From positions 1 to 13,948 of the forward strand of contig CADCOF010000026.1 in NCBI GenBank assembly GCA_902802975.1: a stretch of DNA of 13,948 bases, given 5' to 3'. The position numbers and the translations under genes are program-made. Source of the stretch: an uncultured Ruminococcus sp. Its GTDB lineage: Bacteria; Bacillota; Clostridia; Oscillospirales; Acutalibacteraceae. Positions 7,071 through 13,948 of this stretch are shown here, one piece after another (position 1 is the stretch's first letter; every line of letters begins with the position of its first letter). Below the pieces are notes generated by a model. The model saw only the letters and a list, made by a program, of their open reading frames with translations. It did not search any database and was not told the DNA's origin.

Positions 7071-7658
7071 TTATACCTCCAATAATTTTGAGAAACTTAC
7101 GATCTCATCTGCAAGTCCAAATTCAATACTTTCTTTGGGGCTGTAGTAATGGTCATAGCTTGTTGCATTCTCGATTTCTTTTTCGGTTTTTCCGGTGTGT
7201 TTTGCAAGAATACGATTCATTTTGGTTCGCGTTTCCATAAGACTGTCAGAAATAGAACGAATTGACGAAGCATTTCCACCAACTCGGTTTCCAAGCAGCG
7301 GTTCATGCAGCATGAGTTCGCTGTTCGGCAGCATGTATCTGCCGTGATTGCCGCTGGCAAACAAAAGCGCGCCCATGGAATATGCATTTCCCATACAAAA
7401 CATGCGGATTGGAGTTTCGCAGGACTGAATGCAGTCATACATCAGAAGCCCTGAAGAAATCTCACCGCCCGGACTGTTGATGAGTACATCTATGGGCTTT
7501 TTGCTGTCCTCTTTGCACAGCAGAAGAACTGTTTTGATAAAATCACATGCCTTCGCCTGATCAATCTCACCTTCGATAAAAATCTTTCTTTCTGCAAGAA
7601 GTCTCGTTTCGATAGGTATCAGTGTAATTCCGTTGCTCGATTTAACCTGAGTATACAT
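7071..7658 (-). CDS. clpP: ClpP-family serine protease
   Basis: A 195-residue protein, the usual length for ClpP. The catalytic triad is present: Ser94 in GNAYSMGALL, His118 in LMLHEP and Asp169 in SYDHYYSP, followed by the conserved ESIEFGLADEIV. NSPGG at 61-65 is the oxyanion/strand motif. ClpP assembles as a tetradecameric barrel that degrades proteins fed by AAA+ partners. The HEP (usually HQP) and AYSMGA (usually AASMGA) variants suggest a paralogue rather than the main housekeeping clpP, and no clpX, clpA or tig gene is adjacent. Start chosen at 7658 because AAAAGGAGG lies 10 nt upstream; the in-frame extension to 7772 is poorly supported. It is followed 3 bp on by the TraG-like ATPase, which is not a Clp unfoldase. 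The pair may act together, but that is inference. Confidence 0.88.
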   Translation of the reverse strand: MYTQVKSSNGITLIPIETRLLAERKIFIEGEIDQAKACDFIKTVLLLCKEDSKKPIDVLINSPGGEISSGLLMYDCIQSCETPIRMFCMGNAYSMGALLFASGNHGRYMLPNSELMLHEPLLGNRVGGNASSIRSISDSLMETRTKMNRILAKHTGKTEKEIENATSYDHYYSPKESIEFGLADEIVSFSKLLEV

Positions 7659-7761
7659 AAATGCTTTGCCTCCTTTTATAAACGTCAAATTCAATACAAG
7701 CTGTAAATTTATGTCGCAATCATACCTCCTCACATTGTGACAATAAACTGACGGGGAATAT

Positions 7762-7836
7762 TCAATTTTCAAAGTGCCAAATTATATCACCACATACAAG
7801 AACTATTAAATACAAGTTCTTTATGTTTTGATACAA
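7762..7836 (-). CDS. Possible 24-codon leader peptide upstream of clpP
   Basis: A TTG-initiated reading frame of 24 codons (begins MYQNIKNLYLIVLV, ends FEN) with AAAGGAG (7844-7850) spaced 7 nt before it. It lies between the upstream TATAAT/palindrome and the clpP gene. A clear Shine-Dalgarno with no other gene behind it is the only support; there is no homology argument. It could be an attenuating leader or chance. Confidence 0.25.
   Translation of the reverse strand: MYQNIKNLYLIVLVCGDIIWHFEN
7781..7789 (-). promoter_or_regulatory. Extended -10 promoter candidate for clpP-TraG-like operon
   Basis: TGATATAAT on the minus strand is a perfect extended -10. The -35 at 17 nt (TTAATA, 7804-7809) is poor, as is usual for extended -10 promoters. 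It would give a leader of about 115 nt before the clpP ATG at 7658. Confidence 0.5.
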
Positions 7837-7861
7837 ACCTTATCTCCTTTCGACAGTTGCT

Positions 7862-7896
7862 ATTATACACCCTTTGTCAAGTGCGTGTACAAAGGG
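7862..7896 (-). promoter_or_regulatory. Second TATAAT with overlapping palindrome, possible operator
   Basis: A TATAAT (minus strand, 7862-7867) is preceded by the perfect 8-bp inverted repeat CCCTTTGT (7870-7877) / ACAAAGGG (7889-7896) with an 11-nt centre. TTGACA (7875-7880) lies only 7 nt from the TATAAT, too close to act as its -35. The palindrome sits where a repressor would block a promoter. It does not match the CtsR or CIRCE heat-shock operators. Confidence 0.35.
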
Positions 7897-7934
7897 GGGA
7901 TAAATTTTTATGCTTTTTTCACCGGTACCCGTGT

Positions 7935-7975
7935 TAAAAATAACGAGCCTTGCTCCGATTGGAGTAAGACTCGTT
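7935..7975 (-). terminator. Strong intrinsic terminator of the DUF389 gene
   Basis: On the minus strand AACGAGTCTTACTCC, loop, GGAGCAAGGCTCGTT makes a 15-bp stem with two G-U type pairs, followed by ATTTTTAA (7935-7941). It begins about 20 bp after the DUF389 stop, so clpP must have its own promoter. Confidence 0.85.
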
Positions 7976-7996
7976 GTTTGCTGATGATAACATACG

Positions 7997-8821
7997 CTAT
8001 CGGTCAAGATAGAGTAAAACCAACGTAATTATTGAAGGAATCATTACAAAAATAGTTGTTCTGATTTTTCTCCTTCGTGCTTTTTTTCGTTCTGATTCTG
8101 TCAGCTCTCGAATTTTCGGCAGCTGCATTGTGGCTAAAATAAGCTCTGAGGAGTTGTATATAAAATACGAATTGATTATAAATAAATATGCCGCGCCCGA
8201 CAGCATATCCCATTTTGAATTGGCGATAGAATAACCGCAGGTGCAAAGCGGCGGCATAAGCGCGGTAGCTATTGCAACGCCGGGGATAACATTATTCGCC
8301 TTGTCCTTGCGTGTCTGACCGATTATGCCCGCCAGACCGCCGACTGTTGCAAGCACAACGTCAAAAAACGAAGGGTTTGTTCGCGCAAGCAATTCGCTTG
8401 TCGGTTCTTTTACAGGCGAAAGCCAAAAGAAAAGAGCTGACGTACCTATAGAAATAACCACCTGCAAAATAAACCCTGTGAAATGTATTTCTACTGTGCG
8501 GGGGTTTGCAGTCACAGTTCCGTAGGCAATTGCAAGTATGCTGCCCATTATCGGTGAGACGAGCATTGCGCCTATGATCACAGCGACCGAATTTGTATTG
8601 AGTCCTATCGATGCAATGAGTATAGCAAGCACCAAAAGAGCCATATTTGTTCCGGTCACTTTGCCGCCGTCGAGAATTCTCTCCCGAACTTGTTCCGGTG
8701 TAGCAGTATCTTCTTCTATGGAAAATATCTGCTTAAACAACATCTTTATCGACAGCACCTCACGAGGCGGCACCGATGATGTATTTACAGGTTTTGCCGA
8801 TTTCTTGATCTTATTGTGCAA
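7997..8821 (-). CDS. DUF389 family integral membrane protein
   Basis: A 274-residue protein of the DUF389 family. Residues 1-60 are a soluble head (IFSIEEDTATPEQVRERILDG region), then come about five or six membrane segments starting with NMALLVLAILIASIGL. Family-typical stretches are NSVAVIIGAMLVSPIMG, TVGGLAGIIGQTRKDK, IPGVAIATALMPPLCTCGY and a basic tail (ERKKARRRK) before the last hydrophobic segment. The biochemical role of this family is not established; it is often described as a conserved hydrophobic or TIGR00341-like protein. The start is a TTG at 8821 with GGAGGGG 6 nt upstream; the alternative TTG at 8836 overlaps that site. It is probably a monocistronic unit, with a near-consensus promoter at 8860-8888 and a terminator at 7935-7975. 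Confidence 0.85.
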   Translation of the reverse strand: MHNKIKKSAKPVNTSSVPPREVLSIKMLFKQIFSIEEDTATPEQVRERILDGGKVTGTNMALLVLAILIASIGLNTNSVAVIIGAMLVSPIMGSILAIAYGTVTANPRTVEIHFTGFILQVVISIGTSALFFWLSPVKEPTSELLARTNPSFFDVVLATVGGLAGIIGQTRKDKANNVIPGVAIATALMPPLCTCGYSIANSKWDMLSGAAYLFIINSYFIYNSSELILATMQLPKIRELTESERKKARRRKIRTTIFVMIPSIITLVLLYLDR

Positions 8822-8859
8822 CCTGCACCCCTCCAAAACATCAATTTACTCACATTCTT

Positions 8860-8888
8860 ATTATCGCTAAAATTCTTTACTTTGTCAA
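8860..8888 (-). promoter_or_regulatory. Near-consensus promoter of the DUF389 gene
   Basis: On the minus strand TTGACA (8883-8888), a 17-nt spacer and GATAAT (8860-8865): perfect -35 and five of six -10 bases. The TTG start at 8821 lies about 35 nt further on. Confidence 0.75.
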
Positions 8889-8951
8889 CATATTTTTTGC
8901 TGCCACTGCTTTTGAAAAAATGGCAACCGCAAGCTTAAGTTGATGACATTG

Positions 8952-9140
8952 CCCCTATGCCCTTTAGGGGTGCGGGTCTCCGGCTGGGAGCCGTCCCCAA
9001 CGGTGGAGACCTCTGCCGAAGGCAGAATCGCCGACCGACACCGGTTGGCAACCGTCCCCGACGGTAGTGGAGACTGTGGCACGCCGCAGACGTGACGGAG
9101 GGGTCATATTTCGGAAATTTCTTGTTTTGGCACAGTCTGC
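8952..9140. repeat. GC-rich composite hairpin region between divergent genes
   Basis: The roughly 450-bp gap between the DUF389 and yicC genes holds no convincing gene. It contains a GC-rich block of nested inverted repeats: CCCCT/AGGGG (8952-8970), GGTCTCC/GGAGACC (8975-9011) and TCTGCC/GGCAGA (9012-9026). A duplicated motif of about 21-24 bp, CCGTCCCC(A/G)ACGG followed by TGGAGAC, occurs at 8991-9010 and 9052-9074, and GACTGTG/CACAGTC closes it at 9072-9137. Composition is sharply unlike the AT-rich flanks. It resembles the interspersed intergenic repeats of Oscillospiraceae genomes, but this is from memory. Confidence 0.6.
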
Positions 9141-9198
9141 ATTAACTACCAACTACTTTTAACTCATTCAAAAGCCGTGTAAGCTGTTTCGGTGACAC

Positions 9199-9227
9199 TT
9201 GATTTTTTATATGGAATATGGTATAAT
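9199..9227 (+). promoter_or_regulatory. Promoter of the yicC-remA-gmk-rpoZ-priA operon
   Basis: TTGATT (9199-9204), a 17-nt spacer and a perfect TATAAT (9222-9227). It leads into yicC at 9279 with a leader of about 45 nt. No other strong promoter is seen before priA. Confidence 0.8.
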
Positions 9228-9278
9228 TATCATTTGGAAGGTCTAATCATAAAATGAAGATCAGAAAGGGTGAAAAAG

Positions 9279-10175
9279 ATGATAAACAGCATGACGGGCT
9301 ATGGTCGCTGTGAAATGACGGTCAATTCCGATTCCGGTTATTCGGGCAGTATAATCGTCGAAATTAAATCTGTCAATCATAGATATCTGGAAGTTGGAAT
9401 GCGTGTAAACCGCGACTATGGTTTTGTTGAAGACCCTGTAAAGAAGTATATTGCTTCTAAAATCAAACGTGGAAAAGTAGATGTATACATTTCAATCGGC
9501 ACATCGGAAAATGCAGAAGCCGAGGTGAATGTAAATATCCCCCTTGCAAAAGCGTATTGCGTCGCACTTCAAAAAATTGCTGAAAGCTGCCCCGATGTTA
9601 CAAACGACATCACGGCATCACTTATCGCAAAATATCCCGATGTGTTAAATGTCAGAAAAAAAGCCGAGGACGAAAAAGATATAATGGACGCTGTTTTGCC
9701 TGTTGTGCAAAGTGCCATGAACGATTTTATCGGAATGCGCACATTAGAGGGAGAGAACCTGAAAAATGATGTGTTGTCTCGCTGCGATACCATTTCGGCA
9801 ATTGTAGACGAGATCGAAGAGCGCGCACCGATGATCGTTACCGAATACCGCGAAAGATTAACCGAAAAAATGAAGGATATCCTGGAGCAGTCCGCTGTGG
9901 ACGAGCAGAGGATAGCTATGGAGGCTGCTATTTTTGCCGACAAGATAGCTGTAGATGAAGAAATTGTTCGCCTGAGAAGTCATTTTGTTCAGATGAAGAA
10001 TGTTATCAATGATGGCGGTGCAGTCGGAAGAAAGCTCGATTTTATCGTTCAGGAGATGAACAGAGAAGCAAATACAATCGGCTCCAAAATAACCGATGCC
10101 GCACTTGGTCACAAAGTGGTCGATATTAAGGCGGAGCTTGAAAAAATCAGAGAGCAAATTCAAAACATTGAGTGA
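9279..10175 (+). CDS. yicC: YicC family endoribonuclease
   Basis: A 298-residue YicC protein. The N-terminal domain begins MINSMTGYGR and has EIKSVNHRYLE at 28-38; the C-terminal DUF1732 domain ends with QEMNREANTIGSK (258-270), the family signature, and a helical tail. YicC proteins are endoribonucleases involved in RNA turnover, shown in E. coli and B. subtilis (YloC). I chose the ATG at 9279, which matches the family N-terminus and has AAAGGG 8 nt upstream; a GTG at 9270 overlaps that site. It is the first gene of a compact operon and is followed 9 bp later by remA, the standard order in Firmicutes. Nothing is missing or unusual. Confidence 0.95.
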   Translation: MINSMTGYGRCEMTVNSDSGYSGSIIVEIKSVNHRYLEVGMRVNRDYGFVEDPVKKYIASKIKRGKVDVYISIGTSENAEAEVNVNIPLAKAYCVALQKIAESCPDVTNDITASLIAKYPDVLNVRKKAEDEKDIMDAVLPVVQSAMNDFIGMRTLEGENLKNDVLSRCDTISAIVDEIEERAPMIVTEYRERLTEKMKDILEQSAVDEQRIAMEAAIFADKIAVDEEIVRLRSHFVQMKNVINDGGAVGRKLDFIVQEMNREANTIGSKITDAALGHKVVDIKAELEKIREQIQNIE

Positions 10176-10184
10176 GGTCAATGT

Positions 10185-10436
10185 ATGAAGCTGATCAATA
10201 TAGGTTTTGGAAATCTGGCAGCGGCTGATAGAATAATTGCGGTGGTAAGTCCCGATTCCGCACCAATAAAACGTATGATTCAGGACGCCCGCGATAAAGG
10301 CTGTCTTATAGATGCCTGCTATGGGCGTAAAAGCCGATCTGTTTTGTTTACAGACTGCGGACAAATAATCTTGACGGCAGTTGTACCCGAGACAATCAGT
10401 ACACGTCTGTCTGAGGAGGATAAAGAAAAAGAATGA
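10185..10436 (+). CDS. remA: RemA/DUF370 family DNA-binding regulator
   Basis: An 83-residue protein with the whole DUF370 pattern: [48 protein letters not shown] and [10 protein letters not shown]. In B. subtilis RemA is a DNA-binding activator of biofilm matrix and osmoprotection genes and forms ring-like oligomers. Its conserved place between yicC and gmk supports the call. GTGAGGT overlapping the yicC stop serves as ribosome binding site. The last codons overlap the gmk start by 4 nt (ATGA), which indicates translational coupling. The target genes in this organism are unknown. Confidence 0.92.
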   Translation: MKLINIGFGNLAAADRIIAVVSPDSAPIKRMIQDARDKGCLIDACYGRKSRSVLFTDCGQIILTAVVPETISTRLSEEDKEKE

Positions 10437-10987
10437 GTGGTAATATTTACGTTATTGCAGGTCCTTCCGGTGTTGGCAAAGGAACTGTGTTGAAAAAAGT
10501 GCTCAAGCTTGACAAAAACCTTGCGTTGAGTATTTCTGCAACGACAAGAAAACCGCGTGAGGGTGAAGTCGATGGCGTTAACTACTATTTCGTAACAAGG
10601 GAACGTTTTGATGAAATTATCGCTGAGGACGGTTTCTTGGAGTACGCCGAATATGTTGGCAATCGCTACGGTACGCCGCTGCAGCCTGTTTTGCAAAAAG
10701 CCGAGGAGGGTTATGACGTAATCCTGGAGATTGAGGTTCAAGGCTGCATGCAGGTTATGGAGAAGCTGCCGAACGCCAAGGGGATTTTTATTTTGCCTCC
10801 GAGCATGAAAGAACTTGAGAGCCGATTGAGAGGCAGAGAAAGCGAAACCGATGAGGTAATAAAGAAGCGGCTCGAAACAGCTAAAGTCGAATTGGGATAT
10901 GTCAATAAATTCGATTATTTTGTCGTAAATGATACCGTTCAGAATGCTGCCAACAGAATTATTCGCATAATTGAAAGCAACAGATAA
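10433..10987 (+). CDS. gmk: Guanylate kinase
   Basis: A 184-residue enzyme that converts GMP and ATP to GDP and ADP in the purine nucleotide pathway. The P-loop GPSGVGKGT is at 10-18 and the GMP-binding region [19 protein letters not shown] starts at 35. The EIEVQG stretch and the lid region [17 protein letters not shown] follow in the usual order. Length is normal for the family. It starts within the remA stop codon and has GAGGAGGA upstream. Its place directly before rpoZ is standard in Firmicutes. GDP made here also feeds (p)ppGpp and c-di-GMP pools. Confidence 0.97.
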   Translation: MSGNIYVIAGPSGVGKGTVLKKVLKLDKNLALSISATTRKPREGEVDGVNYYFVTRERFDEIIAEDGFLEYAEYVGNRYGTPLQPVLQKAEEGYDVILEIEVQGCMQVMEKLPNAKGIFILPPSMKELESRLRGRESETDEVIKKRLETAKVELGYVNKFDYFVVNDTVQNAANRIIRIIESNR

Positions 10988-11016
10988 TTGTATTTATTAA
11001 ATATGGAGGTACAGCT

Positions 11017-11223
11017 ATGTATAAACCGTCAATTGATGATATGCTGGAAGGAAAGCAGAGCCGTTATTCACTCGTTATTGCTGTGGCAAAGCGCGCGAGA
11101 GAGATAACAGACGATTATAACGAACGCGGACAGATCTGTGATGAGAAACCTGTTTTGTTGGCAATTGATGAATTTACAAATCATAAGTTCGAGATTATTG
11201 AGGAAGAGAGTATCCATAACTAA
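11017..11223 (+). CDS. rpoZ: RNA polymerase omega subunit
   Basis: A 68-residue omega subunit, which helps assemble and stabilise the beta' subunit of RNA polymerase. It begins with MYKPSIDDMLEGKQSRYSLV, followed by the conserved VAKRAREITDD helix and KPVLLAIDEF. TGGAGGT lies about 8 nt before the ATG. The gene is 29 bp after gmk, and its TAA stop overlaps the priA start (TAATG), so the two are probably translationally coupled. Confidence 0.93.
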   Translation: MYKPSIDDMLEGKQSRYSLVIAVAKRAREITDDYNERGQICDEKPVLLAIDEFTNHKFEIIEEESIHN

Positions 11224-13661
11224 TGGGTGTTATCGCAGCAAAAACGGCTGTCGAAAAAGCTTTATACAGCTTCGACAAGCCGTTTGACTATATTGTGCCG
11301 GATTATCTGACAGATAAGATATCGGTGGGTTCAAGAGTTCTGGTTCCTTTCGGAAAAGGCAACAAAAAAAGTCAGGCGATTGTAACTCACCTGTATGAAC
11401 TTGATTCTCCCGGTGCCAATTTGAAATATATCGCAGCGGCACCGGACGATTATCCGCTTTTGACTGCAGAGCTTACATCACTTTCAGAAATATTGTCAAA
11501 ACGATGTTACTGTACACGTTATGATGTTGTGAAAGCAATGCTGCCTGTGGGAATTAATTATAAAATATCCTGCGTATATACTCTTTCGTCACCAAAATAT
11601 GATATTGAGCTTTCCGAGGAGCAGTCGGCTTTATTGAAATTGATGCCGCCGTTCGGGAAGGATATTTCACGGGATAAGCTTTTTAAATTAATGGGAACAG
11701 ACTGCGAAACAAGACCTCTGTGCGAGCTTATCGGCAGCGGTGTGATCATAAAGAAAGAAAAAGCTTTCAGGCGTGTTCGTGACGCATCTGAAACTATGCT
11801 TGTTCCGCTGGAACTGCCCGAAGATGTGGTTTTAACACCGCGTCAAAGAGAGGTATACGATCTGCTTAACCAAGTGGGGGAGATTTCCGAGAAGGAGCTT
11901 TGTTATTTCACCGGAGTGTCTAAAAGCGTTATCGATACTATGCTTGCAAAAAGAGCATGCAGGTCGTATGCGCGCGAGGTTTTCAGAATACCAAAAAGCA
12001 TTTCCACGCCGCAGTGTACGGAGATCAGTCTTACAGATGAACAAGAGACCGCTTATCAAAAACTGAGAACACTGTTTGACAAAGGCGAGCCGGCTGTTTC
12101 TCTTCTATACGGAATCACAGGTTCGGGAAAAACGTCCGTTTTTATGAAGCTGATGGAACATGCCTCACAGACCGATAAAGGCATTATCGTGATGGTGCCC
12201 GAAATAGCACTAACGCCTCAGCTTGTGGAGCAGTTCAAAACGAGATTTGGCGAACAGGTGGCAGTGTTTCACAGCGGTCTTTCAATGGGTGAAAGACTTG
12301 ACGAGTGGAAACGTGTACGAAGAGGCAAGGCTAAGATTGCAGTGGGCACAAGAAGTGCAGTTTTTGCGCCGTTTCAGAAACTGGGACTTATCATCATGGA
12401 CGAAGAGCAGGAGTATACATACAAATCGGACAAAACGCCGCGCTTTCACGCTCGTGACGCAGCAAAATTGAGATGTGCGTCACAGGGGGCGTTGCTGGTG
12501 CTTTCGAGTGCCACACCGTCTGTGGAAAGCAAATATCTTGCCGATAACGGTATTTACCAAATGTGTACACTTAGAAAACGCTATGGCAAGGCAGTTTTAC
12601 CGAATGTAATAGTTGCCGATATGAACGAGGAAAAAGTATTCGGAAATACGACAGGATTTAGTCAGGTGCTGCTTGAAAAATTAAACCAAAATCTTATAAA
12701 TCATGAACAGTCGATTATTCTTCAAAACAGAAGAGGATTCAATACGGCTGTTACGTGCAAAAGCTGCAGCGAAGCGATTTCGTGTCCTTCGTGCAGCATT
12801 TCGCTTACTTATCACGCAGACAATGGGCGGCTTATGTGCCACTATTGCGGTTTTTCCATGGCGATTGCCGATAAATGCCCCAAATGCGGCAGTGCTGATC
12901 TTCGTTTTATCGGAAGCGGAACGCAGCGCACCGAACAAGCTATAGCAGAGCTGTTTCCAAATGCGAGGGTGCTGAGGCTGGACGCAGATTCAACGCTCGC
13001 AAAGCAGTCGCATGAGATAAAGCTGAATGATTTTCGTACAGGCAAGTACGATATACTTCTGGGCACTCAGATGGTAGCCAAAGGTCTGGATTTCCCGAAT
13101 GTGACATTGGTAGGAGTACTTTCCGCAGATCAAGCGATGTACGGGGAAGATTTTCGCAGCTACGAACGTGCATTTTCGTTGATAACACAGGTTGTCGGAC
13201 GTTCGGGCAGAGGGGAAAAACACGGCACGGCTGTCATTCAAACGTACACGCCGGAGAATCCGCTTATTGCACTTGCGTCGTCCCAGAATTATGATTCTTT
13301 CTATAATTCCGAAATACAGGTGCGCAAGGCTATGCTGTATCCGCCTTTTTCCGATATATGTATGTTGGGGATAACAGGCGAAAATGAAGAGCTGTGCAGA
13401 GATGCGGCGTTTTGTTTGTCCTCGGAACTTTGCGATATTCTGAAAGAACGATTCAGCGATTTACCGATACGAATACTAGGTCCATCGCCGGCAACCATAT
13501 ATCGGGTAAGTAAGCGGTACAGATACAAGATAATTCTGAAATTTAAAAATTCAAGACGATTCAGAGAAATGCTTTCTGAAGTTATAATTAATTTCACGAA
13601 ACAAAATAAATTTAAAAATATATATGTATATGCAGATGTTGATCCCGATAATATTTTGTGA
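11223..13661 (+). CDS. priA: Primosomal protein N' (PriA helicase)
   Basis: An 812-residue PriA, the 3'-5' superfamily 2 helicase that recognises stalled forks and reloads the replisome. Residues 1-110 are the 3' DNA-binding domain. Walker A GITGSGKT is at 297-304 and the Walker B/motif II at 393-396 reads DEEQ where most PriA have DEEH. The aromatic-rich loop and RFHARDAA follow at 399-414. Eight zinc-binding cysteines lie at 512, 515, 521, 524, 539, 542, 552 and 555. GTQMVAKGLDFP (614-625) and QVVGRSGRG (656-664) are the later helicase motifs. The length matches Bacillus-type PriA. It is the last gene of the operon in this window; def and fmt, which often follow, are not seen. Confidence 0.96.
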   Translation: MGVIAAKTAVEKALYSFDKPFDYIVPDYLTDKISVGSRVLVPFGKGNKKSQAIVTHLYELDSPGANLKYIAAAPDDYPLLTAELTSLSEILSKRCYCTRYDVVKAMLPVGINYKISCVYTLSSPKYDIELSEEQSALLKLMPPFGKDISRDKLFKLMGTDCETRPLCELIGSGVIIKKEKAFRRVRDASETMLVPLELPEDVVLTPRQREVYDLLNQVGEISEKELCYFTGVSKSVIDTMLAKRACRSYAREVFRIPKSISTPQCTEISLTDEQETAYQKLRTLFDKGEPAVSLLYGITGSGKTSVFMKLMEHASQTDKGIIVMVPEIALTPQLVEQFKTRFGEQVAVFHSGLSMGERLDEWKRVRRGKAKIAVGTRSAVFAPFQKLGLIIMDEEQEYTYKSDKTPRFHARDAAKLRCASQGALLVLSSATPSVESKYLADNGIYQMCTLRKRYGKAVLPNVIVADMNEEKVFGNTTGFSQVLLEKLNQNLINHEQSIILQNRRGFNTAVTCKSCSEAISCPSCSISLTYHADNGRLMCHYCGFSMAIADKCPKCGSADLRFIGSGTQRTEQAIAELFPNARVLRLDADSTLAKQSHEIKLNDFRTGKYDILLGTQMVAKGLDFPNVTLVGVLSADQAMYGEDFRSYERAFSLITQVVGRSGRGEKHGTAVIQTYTPENPLIALASSQNYDSFYNSEIQVRKAMLYPPFSDICMLGITGENEELCRDAAFCLSSELCDILKERFSDLPIRILGPSPATIYRVSKRYRYKIILKFKNSRRFREMLSEVIINFTKQNKFKNIYVYADVDPDNIL

Positions 13662-13683
13662 TGGCGGGAGAAGATGAGTGAGT

Positions 13684-13732
<49 letters not shown>

Positions 13733-13920
13733 TGGTAGCTATTAGCTGATTTTATCTAAATCTAATAACTACTAACTCAATGGGATGTTTTAAACGACAT
13801 TTATATCTATAAATGAGCAAATTTGAAATTGTTCATTATTTTGTATTATTGCGGGGAATCAATCTTTATCTCTATACTGTTGACCGCGGCGAAGACTTAT
13901 GTTAATAATACAGCCCGACG
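13733..13920. other. AT-rich intergenic DNA without a recognised gene
   Basis: I see no gene here in either direction. The only structure is a perfect palindromic arm pair ATTTATA/TATAAAT around 13799-13814 and a weaker AT-rich inverted repeat just after it. No convincing terminator for priA is visible between 13662 and 13920. Confidence 0.5.
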
Positions 13921-13948
13921 GAACTGCCTGCGGGCGCATGCCCGCCGC
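13921..13948 (+). repeat. Interspersed 27-28-bp hairpin repeat at window end
   Basis: Begins GAACTGCCTGCGG and contains the hairpin CGGGC-GCAT-GCCCG. It matches the units at 5692-5799 except for the hairpin, where T-A is replaced by C-G on both arms, so pairing is kept. It may continue as a longer array past the window edge. Confidence 0.75.

Noticed and set aside
7071..7772. ClpP with a 38-residue N-terminal extension or prepeptide
   Set aside because: A strong AAAAGGAGG before the ATG at 7658 and the usual 195-residue length favour the shorter protein.
7875..7880. TTGACA as -35 box for clpP
   Set aside because: Only 7 nt separate it from the next TATAAT, far from the 16-18 nt needed; it is part of a palindrome instead.
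8885..9152. Two overlapping minus-strand open frames in the GC-rich block
   Set aside because: They are low-complexity translations of the inverted-repeat region without a ribosome binding site.

Overview
The window looks like chromosomal DNA from a gut-type anaerobic Firmicute, most likely Oscillospiraceae/Ruminococcaceae (Ruminococcus-like). This rests on moderate GC with AT-rich spacers, strong AGGAGG-type ribosome binding sites, a secreted type I dockerin protein, GC-rich hairpin repeats between genes, and the typically clostridial order yicC-remA-gmk-rpoZ-priA. The taxon is an inference; no rRNA gene is present.

Positions 1-1710 (+): two 86-bp direct repeats differing at one base (1-86 and 1590-1675) flank a gene pair. 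Each repeat encodes the last 25 residues of an IS605/IS607-type TnpB and ends in the hairpin plus TTCAC expected of a transposon right end and its omegaRNA. Between them are a diverged CobW/P47K-like GTPase and a small secreted dockerin protein.

Positions 1711-5488 (+): after a terminator and a promoter comes a tight three-gene membrane-sugar operon: a GtrA-family membrane protein, a UDP-galactopyranose-mutase-like FAD oxidoreductase and a multi-pass GT-C glycosyltransferase. Together they suggest lipid-linked sugar handling and modification of a cell-surface glycan.

Positions 5489-8888 (-): a bidirectional terminator separates that operon from leftward genes. These are a cytosolic TraG/VirD4-like ATPase whose C-terminus is built from four copies of a 27-bp hairpin repeat, a ClpP-family serine protease 3 bp upstream of it, and, after a strong terminator, a DUF389 membrane protein with its own promoter. 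The ClpP leader carries a palindrome, two TATAAT boxes and a possible 24-codon leader peptide.

Positions 8889-13661 (+): after a GC-rich composite repeat, a near-consensus promoter drives yicC (endoribonuclease family), remA (DUF370), gmk, rpoZ and priA, mostly overlapping or tightly spaced. This is a housekeeping operon for RNA turnover, nucleotide supply, transcription and replication restart.

Positions 13662-13948: intergenic DNA with a 7 x 7-bp tandem repeat and, at the very end, another copy of the hairpin repeat seen inside the TraG-like gene.

No complete new system can be proven here. The parts most worth a second look are the orphan TnpB/omegaRNA ends around the CobW-dockerin pair, the TraG-like/ClpP pair, and the hairpin repeat that has become protein-coding.
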